DNA of 64,000 nucleotides, taken from positions 1 through 64,000 of the forward strand of contig JVKM01000030.1 in assembly GCA_001072465.1 (NCBI GenBank), written 5' to 3'. Shown piece by piece: positions 41,544 through 51,071 of the stretch. The position numbers were made by a program, and so were the translations under genes. A model generated the notes under the pieces. It was not told where the DNA came from and ran no database searches. It saw only the letters and a program-made list of their open reading frames with translations. Each line of letters opens with the position of its first letter. Position 1 is the stretch's first letter. The stretch is from Xylanimonas cellulosilytica. GTDB lineage: Bacteria; Actinomycetota; Actinomycetes; Actinomycetales; Actinomycetaceae.

Positions 41544-42551
41544 ATGACGAGTACAACACTTACAAAAGGGGGCGGAGTTGCCCCCTACCTAGCAGGAACT
41601 ACAAGCGGTTCCAAGGCCTCGGCCCGCAAGGGTACGGGTGCCGCCATCTCGCCTTCCGGCGAGAGTGCAGGAGCGGGGAAAAAGCGTGTGCGCGACGACC
41701 GAGTCGCCGCCGCGATCTTCCTCATCCCCACCTTCGTCGGCTTCTTCGTCTTCTACGTCTACCCGGCCCTGCGCGGCCTGTGGTACTCCTTCACCGACTT
41801 CAACCTGATCGGAGACGCCCACTACGTCGGCCTCGACAACTACGCGAAAGCGATCGGGGACAAGGAAGTCTGGAACGCCTTCGCGGTGACCATCGCCTAC
41901 GCCCTCTACAACATCATCGGGCAGACGTTCCTGGGCCTCCTCCTCGCCGCTCTCATGCAGCGATTCGCCCGATCCACGTGGGTGCGCTCCCTGCTCCTGC
42001 TTCCCTGGCTGGTGCCCAACGTCGCGATCGCCCTCATCTGGGGCTGGCTCCTCGACTCCAACATCGGCTACGTGACCCACCTGCTCAGCTACGTCGGCAT
42101 TGACGGGGTGACCTTCTACAACGCCCACGCCGCCATGCCGATCGTCGCGGGCATCAACATCTGGGCCTACACCGGGTACACCGCCTTGCTCCTGTACGCG
42201 GGCATGCTCCAAATCCCCGGCGAGCTCTACGAAAGTGCAGCGCTGGACGGTGCGGGAGAAACGCGCATGTTCTTCAGCATCACGCTGCCCCTGCTGCGCC
42301 CCGTCCTCGTCCTCGTCCTCGTCATGGGCCTGATCGGAAGCTTCCAGATCTTCGACACCGTCCAAATCGGATACGCCGGGCACCCGATCCCCGCCGTCCG
42401 AGTCATCTACTACTACATCTACCAGCAGGGCTTCACCTTCCTGAAGATGGGCTACGCGTCCGCCGTCGCCATGCTGCTGGTGGTCGTACTCGCCATCTTC
42501 ACCGCGATCCAGCTGCGCCTCATGCGCGCCGGATCCTCTGACCTGGCATAA
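41544..42551 (+). CDS. Sugar ABC transporter permease, MalF type
   Basis: The 335-residue inner-membrane protein has a hydrophilic N-terminus of about 50 residues, six predicted helices and the EAA loop (YESAALDGAGETRMFF). Start ATG 41544 has GGAGG eight bases upstream; GTG 41535 would sit on the ribosome site. First gene of the second importer operon, under the strong operator-controlled promoter. No ATPase is encoded in the locus. Confidence 0.9.
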   Translation: MTSTTLTKGGGVAPYLAGTTSGSKASARKGTGAAISPSGESAGAGKKRVRDDRVAAAIFLIPTFVGFFVFYVYPALRGLWYSFTDFNLIGDAHYVGLDNYAKAIGDKEVWNAFAVTIAYALYNIIGQTFLGLLLAALMQRFARSTWVRSLLLLPWLVPNVAIALIWGWLLDSNIGYVTHLLSYVGIDGVTFYNAHAAMPIVAGINIWAYTGYTALLLYAGMLQIPGELYESAALDGAGETRMFFSITLPLLRPVLVLVLVMGLIGSFQIFDTVQIGYAGHPIPAVRVIYYYIYQQGFTFLKMGYASAVAMLLVVVLAIFTAIQLRLMRAGSSDLA

Positions 42552-42561
42552 GGAGCTCATC

Positions 42562-43440
42562 ATGAATCGCACAGCGCTCCCGCAACGCATCGTCGCCTGG
42601 CTGATTCTCGGGGTCGCCATCCTGTGTACGGTCTTCCCCTTCTACTGGATGATCCGCACGGCCATGACCCCCCAAGCGGACCTCATCGCCGAATCGACGC
42701 AGCTGTGGCCCTCGCACCCCACGCTCATCAACTTCAAGCGCATCCTCGGCCTCGTCTCCGTCGAGGAGGCGCAGGCGGCGGGTGGTAGCGGGGCGACGAT
42801 CAACTTCGCGATTGCGACGACCAACTCCCTCATCTACGCCGGAGGCATCGCGATCATCCAGACCTTCTTCGCCGCATGCGCAGCCTATGCTTTCGCTCGC
42901 CTGCGCTTCCCCGGCAAGAACCTGCTCTTTGGGTGCGTCATCGGCGCACTCATGGTGCCGGGCATCTTCTCCCTGCTGCCGAACTACGTGCTCATCAAGC
43001 AGCTCGGATGGCTCAACACCATGCAGGGCATGATGCTCCCCGCTCTCTTCATGGCTCCCTTCTCCATCTTCTTCCTGCGCCAGTTCTTCCTCTCCCTGCC
43101 GCGCGAAGTCGAAGAGGCCGCCATGATCGACGGTCTGGGACCCGTCTCCCGCTTCTTCAAGATCACCATCCCGATGTCGGCCGGCCCCGTCATGACGATG
43201 ACCCTCATCACCATCATCGGCATGTGGAAAGACTTCCTCTGGCCGCTCCTCACGGGGCGCGAGGGAGCCCAGCTGCTCACCGTCGCGCTGGGGATCTTCC
43301 AGCAGCAGTCTCCCAACCGTGCTCCCGACTGGACGGGCCTGATGGCGGGGTCCACCCTCTCCGTCATTCCCGTCCTCATCCTCCTCATCCTCATGGGACG
43401 CAAGCTCGTTGAGTCCCTGAACTTCTCCGGAATCAAGTAA
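42562..43440 (+). CDS. Sugar ABC transporter permease, MalG type
   Basis: The 292-residue partner permease has six helices and the EAA loop (EEAAMIDGLGPVSRFF). The sequence between helices 1 and 2 is longer than in the first importer and includes VEEAQAAGGSG. It lies 10 bases after the upstream permease with AAGGAG at its start. Confidence 0.9.
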   Translation: MNRTALPQRIVAWLILGVAILCTVFPFYWMIRTAMTPQADLIAESTQLWPSHPTLINFKRILGLVSVEEAQAAGGSGATINFAIATTNSLIYAGGIAIIQTFFAACAAYAFARLRFPGKNLLFGCVIGALMVPGIFSLLPNYVLIKQLGWLNTMQGMMLPALFMAPFSIFFLRQFFLSLPREVEEAAMIDGLGPVSRFFKITIPMSAGPVMTMTLITIIGMWKDFLWPLLTGREGAQLLTVALGIFQQQSPNRAPDWTGLMAGSTLSVIPVLILLILMGRKLVESLNFSGIK

Positions 43441-43474
43441 TGCACCCGCGGGTGCCCAACCGAAAGAAATACCC

Positions 43475-44833
43475 ATGAAGACACGAGTCGCCCTTGGCGT
43501 TTTCCTCGCTGCAGCGATGGCGCTGCCCCTGGCCGCGTGCAATGCGAACACCGCTGCAACCGGCGGTGGTGAATCCTCCGCAGACAGCGGCGTCACCATC
43601 AACTACTGGCTGTGGGATGACCGCCAGGCTCCGCTCTACCAGCAGTGTGCCGACGACTTCCATGCCGCCAACCCCAACATCACGGTGAAGATCACCCAGA
43701 CCGCGTGGGGCCAGTACTGGGATACCCTCACCACCCAGCTCGCCGCCTCGAACGCGCCCGACACCTTCGTCGATCACTCCACCCGCATGCTGCAGTTCAT
43801 CGACTCGGGCCAGATCATGGACATCACCGAAGCGGCCAACAAGGCTGGAATCGATGACTCGATCTACCAGCCCGGACTGGCTGACCTGTCCAAGTACGAG
43901 GGCAAGCGCTACGGCCTGCCCAAGGACTGGGACACGATGGGCCTGCTCTACGACACGGAGGTCGCAGCCGAGGCCGGCTACACCAAGGAGGACATGGCGG
44001 CCCTGACGTGGAACCCCACGGACGGCGGCACCTTCGAGCAGTTCATCGCGAAGACGACCCTGGACGCCAACGGCCACAACGGCCTCGACCCCGAGTTCGA
44101 TAAGAACAACGTCGTGCGCTACGGCTACCACCCCGAATGGTCCGACGGCGCGATCGGCCAGAACGGCTGGGGCGAGCTGGCGGCCGCCAACGGCTTCACC
44201 TACGGCGATCGCTCCGTGAATCCGACGAAGTTCAACTTCGGCGACAAGTCCCTCGTGGACACGGTCGCGTGGATCAAGGGCCTGATTGACAAGGGCTACG
44301 CGCCCAAGTTCGATAAGACTTCGTCCCTGGGGACCGACGCCGTGATGAACAACGGTAACGCTGCCTCGACGATCGCCGGTTCCTTCACGACCTCCGTCTA
44401 CCTCGGCCCCGACGCCAAGAAGAAGTTCGCCTACGCGCCGCTTCCCACCGGCCCTGCCGGTCGCCGCTCGGCGATGAACGGCCTCCACGACGTCGTGTGG
44501 AGCGGAACCAAGCACCCCGAAGAGTCCTTCCAGTGGATCGCCTACATGGCCTCTGAGGAATGCCAGATGAAGGTCGGTGAGTCCGGCGTCATCTTCCCGG
44601 CCGTCACCAAGGCGACCGAAGCTGCCCTCAAGGCTCGCGAGGCTCAGGGCCAGGACAACAGCGCATTCACGACCGTCGTGGACAACAAGGAAACCTTCCC
44701 GGTGCCCGTCTTCGCTCACGGCGACGAGGTGAATGCCCTCATCCAGGACGCGATCCAGGCGATCGCCACCGGTGCGGACCCCGCCTCGACCCTGCAGGAA
44801 GCCAACGATAAGGCCAACGCCCTGCTCAAGTAA
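43475..44833 (+). CDS. Sugar ABC transporter substrate-binding lipoprotein
   Basis: The 452-residue family 1 solute-binding protein has a lipobox (LAAC, near residue 22) and mature motifs NYWLWDDRQAPLYQ, DTFVDHSTR and a KYEGKRYGLPKDWD hinge region. It would capture the saccharide imported by the two permeases upstream. In this operon the binding protein comes third rather than first. A hairpin follows before the GH36 gene. The ligand is predicted from context to be an alpha-galactoside or an alpha-N-acetylgalactosaminide oligosaccharide. Confidence 0.9.
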   Translation: MKTRVALGVFLAAAMALPLAACNANTAATGGGESSADSGVTINYWLWDDRQAPLYQQCADDFHAANPNITVKITQTAWGQYWDTLTTQLAASNAPDTFVDHSTRMLQFIDSGQIMDITEAANKAGIDDSIYQPGLADLSKYEGKRYGLPKDWDTMGLLYDTEVAAEAGYTKEDMAALTWNPTDGGTFEQFIAKTTLDANGHNGLDPEFDKNNVVRYGYHPEWSDGAIGQNGWGELAAANGFTYGDRSVNPTKFNFGDKSLVDTVAWIKGLIDKGYAPKFDKTSSLGTDAVMNNGNAASTIAGSFTTSVYLGPDAKKKFAYAPLPTGPAGRRSAMNGLHDVVWSGTKHPEESFQWIAYMASEECQMKVGESGVIFPAVTKATEAALKAREAQGQDNSAFTTVVDNKETFPVPVFAHGDEVNALIQDAIQAIATGADPASTLQEANDKANALLK

Positions 44834-44841
44834 TCGCGAGC

Positions 44842-44884
44842 GGCCCGGCGTGCGAGAGACGCGCGCCGGGCCCGAGCATTTTCC
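44842..44884 (+). terminator. Hairpin between binding-protein and GH36 genes
   Basis: Bases 44842-44854 and 44860-44872 form a 13-bp stem with one wobble around AGAGA, followed by ATTTTCCC. It probably terminates part of the transcripts so GH36 is made in lower amount. Confidence 0.7.
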
Positions 44885-44942
44885 CTCCCACCCCCTCACC
44901 ACTGCCCGAATCGGCGAATCGCCGTGTTCCCAGGAGCCTCCC

Positions 44943-46439
44943 ATGGATCGACTCACCATCCCTCTGCCCACCGGAGTTGCGTGCGCATCCCCCGATGCGA
45001 CGCTCGTCGAGAGAGGGGAGGGGTACGCTCTCATCCGCTCCTCGCGCCTAGCGGTCCTCCACGGCTGCGCGGATGGCCAGTTCTACCGCAGCGGGCACAA
45101 CTCCTGGTCGCCCTCCGGATGGAACGACCTCGCGGGTCCCCCGCTGCGCATCCCCACTGACGAGCGTCGGGCGACCGCGGACGATCCGGCGGCCGATGAT
45201 ACGGTCCGCCACCACGGGTCCTGGATGGGCGCCGTCGTCGACGAGGTGGACGGCAGCGGCGTCCTCGTCGGAGCCCTCGAGGGTGGCCACCCCCGCGTGC
45301 GCGCCGACGAGGATCATCTGGCCGCGTTCGATGAGACTCGCCCCGCCCTCTGGCTCCTCGCGTGGGGGAGCGAAGCCTCGATCTTCGACGCCTACGTGCG
45401 TTTCCTGAGCGATCGTGCTCGCACTCCCGGGCGCGCTCCCCGGGTGTGGTGCTCGTGGTACTCCTACTACGAAAAGGTCTCGTGGGACGTCCTGTCGGGC
45501 CAGCTGCCTGGGCTCGCGCAGCTGGGCTTCGACACGCTGCAGATCGACGATGGCTGGCAGAAGGGCGTGGGCGACTGGCGCGCCAACGAGAAGTTCGGCG
45601 AGGACCTGGGTGCGCGTGCCTCGGACATCGCCGCGCTTGGGGTAACCCCGGGTGTGTGGGTGGCCCCCTTCATCGCGCGGCCGGGCACGCCCTTCCTCAC
45701 CGAGCATCCCGAAGCCTTCGTGCACGCCCCCTCGGGGGAGCTCGCCATCGCCGGCTACAACTGGGGAGGCCCCTACTACGCACTTGACACGACGCACCCG
45801 CTCGCTCAGGAATACCTGCGTGACCTTGCGCGATCCCTCGTCGACGCGGGCATCGGCTACGTGAAGGCCGATTTTGTTAACGCCGCCGCCATCGACGGCG
45901 TGCGCTACGACGCCGATGTGACGGGAGATGACGCCTACGTCATCGGCTCGCGACTGTTGCGAGAGGCTCTGGGTGACGACGTCTACCTGCTCGGTTCGGG
46001 AGCGCTCATCATCCCCTCGATCGGCATCTACGACGGCATCCGCGTCGGCTGCGACGTGGCGCCGATCTGGAAAAACTACGCGACGGAGGACCGCTCCGAT
46101 GCTGAAGCGCGCAACGCCTTCATGACGTCTGTCGCTCGCCTGTGGCTGCGTCCCCTCATCGACTGCGACCCTGACGTTGTCTTCTTCCGGCACATGAAGA
46201 ACCTGCTGGGAGATCGGGAAATCTCCTGGCTGCAGGATGTTGCCGCGGTCGCCGGCTTCAAGTCCTCCTCCGACCCGCTCGAGTGGCTGACAGAGCAGGA
46301 GCGCTCCGAGGTGGCCCAGTGGCTCGCTCGACGCGAGGCCGTTGAGGTCGTCGGGCGCACGCGTTTCCGCCTCGATGGGCGGGGCGTGGACTTCGCTCCC
46401 GGCCTCGAAGAACCCGAACACTGCTACCCGGTGTCGTAG
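44943..46439 (+). CDS. GH36-family alpha-galactosidase / alpha-N-acetylgalactosaminidase
   Basis: The 498-residue cytosolic enzyme has a short N-terminal beta domain, then the GH36 barrel with WCSWYSYYEKVS, LQIDDGWQKGVGDW, nucleophile motif YVKADFVN (D310) and acid/base motif RVGCDVAP (D371). The beta domain is smaller than in the 720-residue group, so it belongs to the compact type. It releases terminal alpha-galactose or alpha-GalNAc from imported oligosaccharides. Start ATG 44943 has CAGGAG six bases upstream; the frame is open to 44733 inside the previous gene. Confidence 0.87.
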   Translation: MDRLTIPLPTGVACASPDATLVERGEGYALIRSSRLAVLHGCADGQFYRSGHNSWSPSGWNDLAGPPLRIPTDERRATADDPAADDTVRHHGSWMGAVVDEVDGSGVLVGALEGGHPRVRADEDHLAAFDETRPALWLLAWGSEASIFDAYVRFLSDRARTPGRAPRVWCSWYSYYEKVSWDVLSGQLPGLAQLGFDTLQIDDGWQKGVGDWRANEKFGEDLGARASDIAALGVTPGVWVAPFIARPGTPFLTEHPEAFVHAPSGELAIAGYNWGGPYYALDTTHPLAQEYLRDLARSLVDAGIGYVKADFVNAAAIDGVRYDADVTGDDAYVIGSRLLREALGDDVYLLGSGALIIPSIGIYDGIRVGCDVAPIWKNYATEDRSDAEARNAFMTSVARLWLRPLIDCDPDVVFFRHMKNLLGDREISWLQDVAAVAGFKSSSDPLEWLTEQERSEVAQWLARREAVEVVGRTRFRLDGRGVDFAPGLEEPEHCYPVS

Positions 46440-46465
46440 GTGGGCAGTAGGAGTCTCATGCGTGT

Positions 46466-46500
46466 GGCGCCAGGGCCGGTCGGTCCTGGCGCCTTTCGCT
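46466..46500 (+). terminator. Terminator after the GH36 gene
   Basis: GGCGCCAGGGC (46466-46476) and GTCCTGGCGCC (46483-46493) form an 11-bp stem with one G-T wobble, then TTTCGCT. Confidence 0.85.
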
Positions 46501-46745
46501 GTGTCGTGTCGCCTCATCGACGAGGCCGGGGCCACCATTTACGACAATGTTCTGTTGCGCAAATGAGTGCTGTGGGCGAGCCTAGCCCAGGCCTCGTTCG
46601 TTGAAACGGTGGGAAAAAGTGCGCTCGGTCGCCGAGGTGAGGGTTACCTAGCTAGGGTTGCTCGCGGAATGAAGTGATGTGCACACTTCATCCACCTTGC
46701 ACACTCGCGCGGATGCACCCGCGCACCACATGACGGAGGAATGCC
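46501..46745 (+). promoter_or_regulatory. Upstream region of the menJ-nuo operon with two palindromes
   Basis: CCTAGCTAGG (46647-46656) is a perfect 10-bp palindrome. ATGAAGTG (46669-46676) and CACTTCAT (46684-46691) form an 8-bp inverted repeat with a 7-base spacer, 55 bases before the first start. A -10/-35 pair is not obvious; TTGAAA at 46600-46605 is a possible -35. These sites are candidates for control of the entire respiratory operon. No gene is supported in this gap. Confidence 0.45.
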
Positions 46746-48026
46746 GTGGCATCCACCATGCCTAGCGACATGAGCGCTGACGTTGTCGTCGTCGGCGCAG
46801 GCCCGGGCGGGTCCTCCACCGCCTACCACCTGGCCAGAGCAGGCCTCGATGTCATCCTCCTGGAGAAAAGCCCGTTCCCGCGCGACAAAATCTGCGGCGA
46901 TGGGCTCACCCCGGCCGCCGTCCACGAGCTCATCGCGATGGGTGTGGACACCACCGGCTGGATGCGAAACCGCGGCCTGACCGTCATCGGCGGCGGCCAC
47001 ACCGTCCACATGGATTGGCCCGACCAGAAGTCCCTGCCCGGCTACGGCATGACCCGCGCCCGCACGGACCTCGATCACGCGCTCGCCAAGCGGGCCGTTG
47101 AAGCCGGCGCCCGCCTCTACGAGGGCGTCACCGTCGTCGGCGCCATCCAGGACGGCTCCGGCCGCGTCGTCGGCGTGACGGCTAAGAGCGGGCGCGGCAA
47201 GAACGCCACCACCTTCGAGGTGCGCGCATCCATCACCGTCGACGCCGGGGGAGTGGCCGCCCGACTGGCTACCAGCCTCGGCCTCGAAAAGAAGATGAAC
47301 CGCCCCATGGGCGTGGCCGCACGCGCCTACTTCCACAGCCCCCGCGGCGACGAGGAATGGATGGAATCCCACCTCGAACTGTGGAGCGGCACCCCCGGCG
47401 CCTCCGACCTGCTGCCCGGCTACGGCTGGATCTTCCCCATGGGTGACGGCATCGTCAACGTCGGCCTCGGCTCCGTCGCCTCGCGCGCCGGCGCCACCAA
47501 CCTGCCCTACCGCGAGGTCTTCAAGACCTGGACCGCGAACCTGCCCGAAGAATGGGGCTTCACCCCCGAGAACCAGATCGGTCAGCTTCGCTCCGCCGCC
47601 CTGCCCATGAGCTTCAACCGCAAGCCTCACTACACCCAGGGCCTCGTCCTCGTGGGCGACGCCGGCGGCATGGTCTCCCCCTACAACGGCGAAGGCATCG
47701 CCCCCGCCATGAAGGCCGGACGCTACGCGGCCTCGTGCATCGCGCAGGCCCTCTCCCGCTCCCACCGCGCCGGCATCGACCGCGCCATGAGCGAATACCC
47801 CCACATGCTTCGCGACGAATACGGTGGCTACTACCAGCTGGGCCGCATCTTCGTCGCGCTCATCGAAAACCCGACGATCATGCGCACCTGCACGAACGTC
47901 GGGCTGCCCATTCCGCGCCTCATGACGCTCGTCCACAAACTCCTGTCGGACGGGTACGAGAGGACCGGGGGCGACTTCGACGACCAACTCATCACAATGC
48001 TGACCAAGGTGGTGCGCCCCGCATGA
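46746..48026 (+). CDS. menJ: Geranylgeranyl reductase-family FAD protein, menaquinone reductase-like
   Basis: MenJ saturates one double bond in the isoprenoid tail of menaquinone. The 426-residue FAD protein has the Rossmann motif VVVGAGPGGSSTAYHLARAG, the CGDGLTP motif near residue 52 and the GDAGGMVSPYNGEGIAPAMKAG motif near residue 300. All three are typical of the geranylgeranyl reductase/MenJ family. GGAGG lies six bases before GTG 46746. It is 28 bases upstream of nuoA on the same strand, so it is likely co-transcribed with the complex I genes that use the quinone. The family call is firm, the exact substrate inferred. Confidence 0.85.
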   Translation: MASTMPSDMSADVVVVGAGPGGSSTAYHLARAGLDVILLEKSPFPRDKICGDGLTPAAVHELIAMGVDTTGWMRNRGLTVIGGGHTVHMDWPDQKSLPGYGMTRARTDLDHALAKRAVEAGARLYEGVTVVGAIQDGSGRVVGVTAKSGRGKNATTFEVRASITVDAGGVAARLATSLGLEKKMNRPMGVAARAYFHSPRGDEEWMESHLELWSGTPGASDLLPGYGWIFPMGDGIVNVGLGSVASRAGATNLPYREVFKTWTANLPEEWGFTPENQIGQLRSAALPMSFNRKPHYTQGLVLVGDAGGMVSPYNGEGIAPAMKAGRYAASCIAQALSRSHRAGIDRAMSEYPHMLRDEYGGYYQLGRIFVALIENPTIMRTCTNVGLPIPRLMTLVHKLLSDGYERTGGDFDDQLITMLTKVVRPA

Positions 48027-48054
48027 CCACCACCACCGATAACCGGGAGGAACG

Positions 48055-48414
48055 ATGACGAATCCCTACGTGCCGCTGCTCATCATGTCGGCAGCTGCCC
48101 TCGTACTAGCCTTCGGAGGCCTGGTCGCCTCCGCGATCCTGGGCCCCACCAAGAAGTCCAAGACCAAGGCCGACAACTACGAGTGCGGTATCCAGCCGAC
48201 CAGCGCTCACCTCACCGAGGGTCGCTTCCCGGTGCGCTACTACCTGGTCGCCATGACGTTCATCATCTTCGACATCGAAGTTGTGTTCATGTACCCGTGG
48301 GCCGTCAGCTTCAACCAGCTGGGCCTGTTCGGACTGGTCGTCATGATGAGCTTCCTGGTCACCCTCTGCGTCCCCTACGCCTACGAATGGCGACGCGGCG
48401 GCCTGGACTACTGA
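48055..48414 (+). CDS. nuoA: NADH-quinone oxidoreductase subunit A
   Basis: The 119-residue membrane subunit has three helices and the conserved YECGIQP and RYYLVAMTFIIFDIEVVFMYPWA loops that lie at the quinone-site hinge of complex I. GGAGGAACG precedes the ATG. First of fourteen genes in the standard A-to-N order. Confidence 0.95.
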   Translation: MTNPYVPLLIMSAAALVLAFGGLVASAILGPTKKSKTKADNYECGIQPTSAHLTEGRFPVRYYLVAMTFIIFDIEVVFMYPWAVSFNQLGLFGLVVMMSFLVTLCVPYAYEWRRGGLDY

Positions 48415-48436
48415 GATATAAGTAAGGAAAAGACAA

Positions 48437-48991
48437 GTGGGACTTGAAGAATCCTTGCCCGCGGGTATCGCGCTCACCAGCGTCGAAAAAGTCCTCGGGC
48501 TCGCACGCAAGTACAGCCAGTGGCCCGTCACCATGGGTCTGGCGTGCTGCGCCATCGAGATGATGGCCGCCGGTACCCCCCGTTTCGACATGGCGCGCTT
48601 CGGCCTCGAGGTCTTCCGTGCCTCGCCGCGTCACGCCGACATGATGATCGTGTCGGGCCGTGTCTCGCACAAGATGGCGCCCATCATCCGCCGCGTCTAC
48701 GACTCGATGCCCGAACCCAAGTGGGTCATCTCCATGGGTGCGTGCGCGTCCTCCGGCGGCGTGTTCAACAACTACGCCGTCGTCCAGGGCTGCGACCACA
48801 TCGTCCCCGTCGACGTCTACCTGCCCGGCTGCCCGCCCCGCCCCGAGGCCCTCATCCATGCGGTCCTCGTCCTGCGTGAGCAGATCGGCAAGGAACCCCT
48901 CGGCGTCCACCGCCGCGAGATCGCGCGCCGCGCCGAGCAGGCCGCGCTCGAGGCGACCCCCACCCACCAGATGAAGGGACTCCTCGCATGA
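48437..48991 (+). CDS. nuoB: NADH-quinone oxidoreductase subunit B
   Basis: The 184-residue subunit holds the N2 iron-sulfur cluster, whose ligands are seen in [18 protein letters not shown] and PGCPPRPE. It hands electrons to menaquinone. GTG start at 48437 with AAGGAAAAG upstream. It overlaps nuoC by four bases. Confidence 0.95.
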   Translation: MGLEESLPAGIALTSVEKVLGLARKYSQWPVTMGLACCAIEMMAAGTPRFDMARFGLEVFRASPRHADMMIVSGRVSHKMAPIIRRVYDSMPEPKWVISMGACASSGGVFNNYAVVQGCDHIVPVDVYLPGCPPRPEALIHAVLVLREQIGKEPLGVHRREIARRAEQAALEATPTHQMKGLLA

Positions 48992-49725
48992 GCGACCTTT
49001 CCATCCCCGAGGACAACGCGTCCGCCGAGGTCGCCCAGGCCTCGTCGCAGCGCGGTTTCGCCCTCCCCGAGCCCATCGCCCACCGCGAGGGCCTCTTCGG
49101 CGCGGGCACCGACTCCTCCACCTCCGGCTTCTCCGGACTGGTCTCCGACTCCTTCCTGCCCGGCGAGGCCTCCCGCCCCTACGGCGGCTGGTTCGACCAG
49201 GTCGTTGACGTCCTCGAAGAGCTCATCGCCGCCGATGGCCTCGAGGTCGCCGACGTCATCGAAAAGGTGACCGTCGACCGCGGACAGCTCGGCATCTTCA
49301 TCGCCCGCGAGCACATCGCGCGCGTCGCCAAGTACCTGCGCGACGACGCGGACCTGCGCTTCGAAATGTGCCTGGGGACCAACGGCGCGCACTACCCCCT
49401 CGACAAGGGGCGCGAGCTGCACGCCATCTACCCCCTGTACTCGATCACGCACAACCGCATGATCCGCCTCGAGGTCACGTGCCCCGACGAGGACCCCCGC
49501 ATCCCCTCCATCGTCTCCGTCTACCCCGGAAACGACTGGCAGGAGCGCGAGACCTGGGACCTCATCGGCATCGTCTTCACCGGGCACCCCTCGCTCACGC
49601 GCACCGCGATGCCCGACGACTGGGTCGGACACCCCCAGCGCAAGGACTACCCGCTGGGCGGCATCCCCGTCGAATTCAAGGGAGCCGTCAATGCCTCCGC
49701 CGACGTTCGTAGGAGTGTGAACTGA
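48988..49725 (+). CDS. nuoC: NADH-quinone oxidoreductase subunit C
   Basis: The 245-residue peripheral-arm subunit has the 30-kDa subunit core from about residue 85 ([19 protein letters not shown]) and the family signature [20 protein letters not shown]. About 80 hydrophilic residues precede the core, more than in E. coli. It is a separate protein, not fused to NuoD. It overlaps nuoB by ATGA and nuoD by one base. Confidence 0.94.
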   Translation: MSDLSIPEDNASAEVAQASSQRGFALPEPIAHREGLFGAGTDSSTSGFSGLVSDSFLPGEASRPYGGWFDQVVDVLEELIAADGLEVADVIEKVTVDRGQLGIFIAREHIARVAKYLRDDADLRFEMCLGTNGAHYPLDKGRELHAIYPLYSITHNRMIRLEVTCPDEDPRIPSIVSVYPGNDWQERETWDLIGIVFTGHPSLTRTAMPDDWVGHPQRKDYPLGGIPVEFKGAVNASADVRRSVN

Positions 49726-51071
49726 TGACCACCGCCTTCCACGCGCCCGCTGGCGCGACCGACCTGCCTATCGAGGACATCCCCGAGGTCCTCACCCAGG
49801 GCGGCGACTGGGACGACGTCCTGCACGAGATCGAGGCCATCACCTCCGAGCGCATCGTCGTCAACCTGGGTCCGGTTCACCCCGCGACCCACGGCGTTCT
49901 GCGTCTGATCCTCGAGCTCGACGGTGAAAAGGTCCGCGAGACCCGCGTCGACACCGGCTACCTGCACACCGGCATCGAGAAGAACATGGAGTACCGCACG
50001 TGGGCCCAGGGCGTCGCATACTGCACGCGCATGGACTACGTCGCTCCCTTCTTCCAGGAGGCCGCGTACTGCCTCGGCGTCGAGAAGCTCCTCGGCATCG
50101 AAGAGGACATTCCCGAGCGCGCCTCCCTCATCCGCATCCTCATGATGGAGCTGTGCCGCATCGCCTCGCACCTGGTCGCCATCGGCTCGACCGGTAACGA
50201 AATGGGCGCCACGACGATCATGACGATCGGCTTCCGCGCCCGCGAGGAGATCCTGCGCATCTTCGAGCGCATCACCGGCCTGCGCATGAACCACGAGTAC
50301 ATCCGCCCCGGCGGTGTCGTGCAGGACATCGGCGAGGGCACCACGGACTACATCCGTGACCGCCTGCGCCGCGCCCGTAAGGACATCGGCGAGCTCCAGG
50401 ACATCCTCGTGGAGAACCCGATCTTCAAGAAGCGCCTGTGCGACGTGGCCGTCATGCCGCTGAGTGGCCTCATGGCCCTCGGCACCACCGGCCCCGGCGT
50501 TCGCGCCGCCGGCCTGCCCCTGGACCTGCGCAAGAGCCAGCCCTACTGCGGCTACGAGAACTTCGAGTTCGACGTTCCCACCCGCGACAAGTCGGACGTC
50601 TACAACCGCACGATGGTCCGTTTCGACGAGTGCTACGAGTCGATGCGCATCATCTGGCAGGTTCTCGCCAAGCTGGACCAGTGCGAGGGCGCGCCCACCA
50701 TGGTCGCCGACCCCGAAATCGCCTGGCCCGCGCGCCTGGCGGTCGGCACCGACGGCCAGGGCAACTCGGCCGAGCACGTCCGCGAGATCATGGGGGAGTC
50801 CATGGAGTCCCTCATCCACCACTTCAAGCTCGTCACGGAGGGCTTCCACGTGCCCGCCGGCCAGGTCTACCAGACCGTCGAGCACGCGAAGGGCATTCTG
50901 GGCGTTCACCTCGTCTCCGACGGTGGCACGCGCCCGTTCCGCGCGCACTTCCGCGACCCCTCCTACGCCAACCTGCAAGCGCTGGCCATGATGACCGAAG
51001 GCGGCCAGCTGGCCGACGTGGTCGTCGCACTGGCCGCTATCGACCCCGTTCTCGGAGGCGTTGACCGATGA
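49725..51071 (+). CDS. nuoD: NADH-quinone oxidoreductase subunit D
   Basis: The 448-residue 49-kDa-type subunit forms the quinone pocket with NuoB. Motifs include [24 protein letters not shown] and [12 protein letters not shown]-like [11 protein letters not shown]. The conserved C-terminal SYANLQAL and DPVLGGVDR are present. It shares a stop/start base with nuoC and overlaps nuoE by four bases. Confidence 0.95.
   Translation: MTTAFHAPAGATDLPIEDIPEVLTQGGDWDDVLHEIEAITSERIVVNLGPVHPATHGVLRLILELDGEKVRETRVDTGYLHTGIEKNMEYRTWAQGVAYCTRMDYVAPFFQEAAYCLGVEKLLGIEEDIPERASLIRILMMELCRIASHLVAIGSTGNEMGATTIMTIGFRAREEILRIFERITGLRMNHEYIRPGGVVQDIGEGTTDYIRDRLRRARKDIGELQDILVENPIFKKRLCDVAVMPLSGLMALGTTGPGVRAAGLPLDLRKSQPYCGYENFEFDVPTRDKSDVYNRTMVRFDECYESMRIIWQVLAKLDQCEGAPTMVADPEIAWPARLAVGTDGQGNSAEHVREIMGESMESLIHHFKLVTEGFHVPAGQVYQTVEHAKGILGVHLVSDGGTRPFRAHFRDPSYANLQALAMMTEGGQLADVVVALAAIDPVLGGVDR

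Noticed and set aside
23546-46532. ACGAGGCCGGGGC as a dispersed regulatory motif on its own
   Set aside because: The same string also occurs inside coding DNA (for example in menD near 23546), so alone it is explained by codon preference; only the full hairpin unit was kept.
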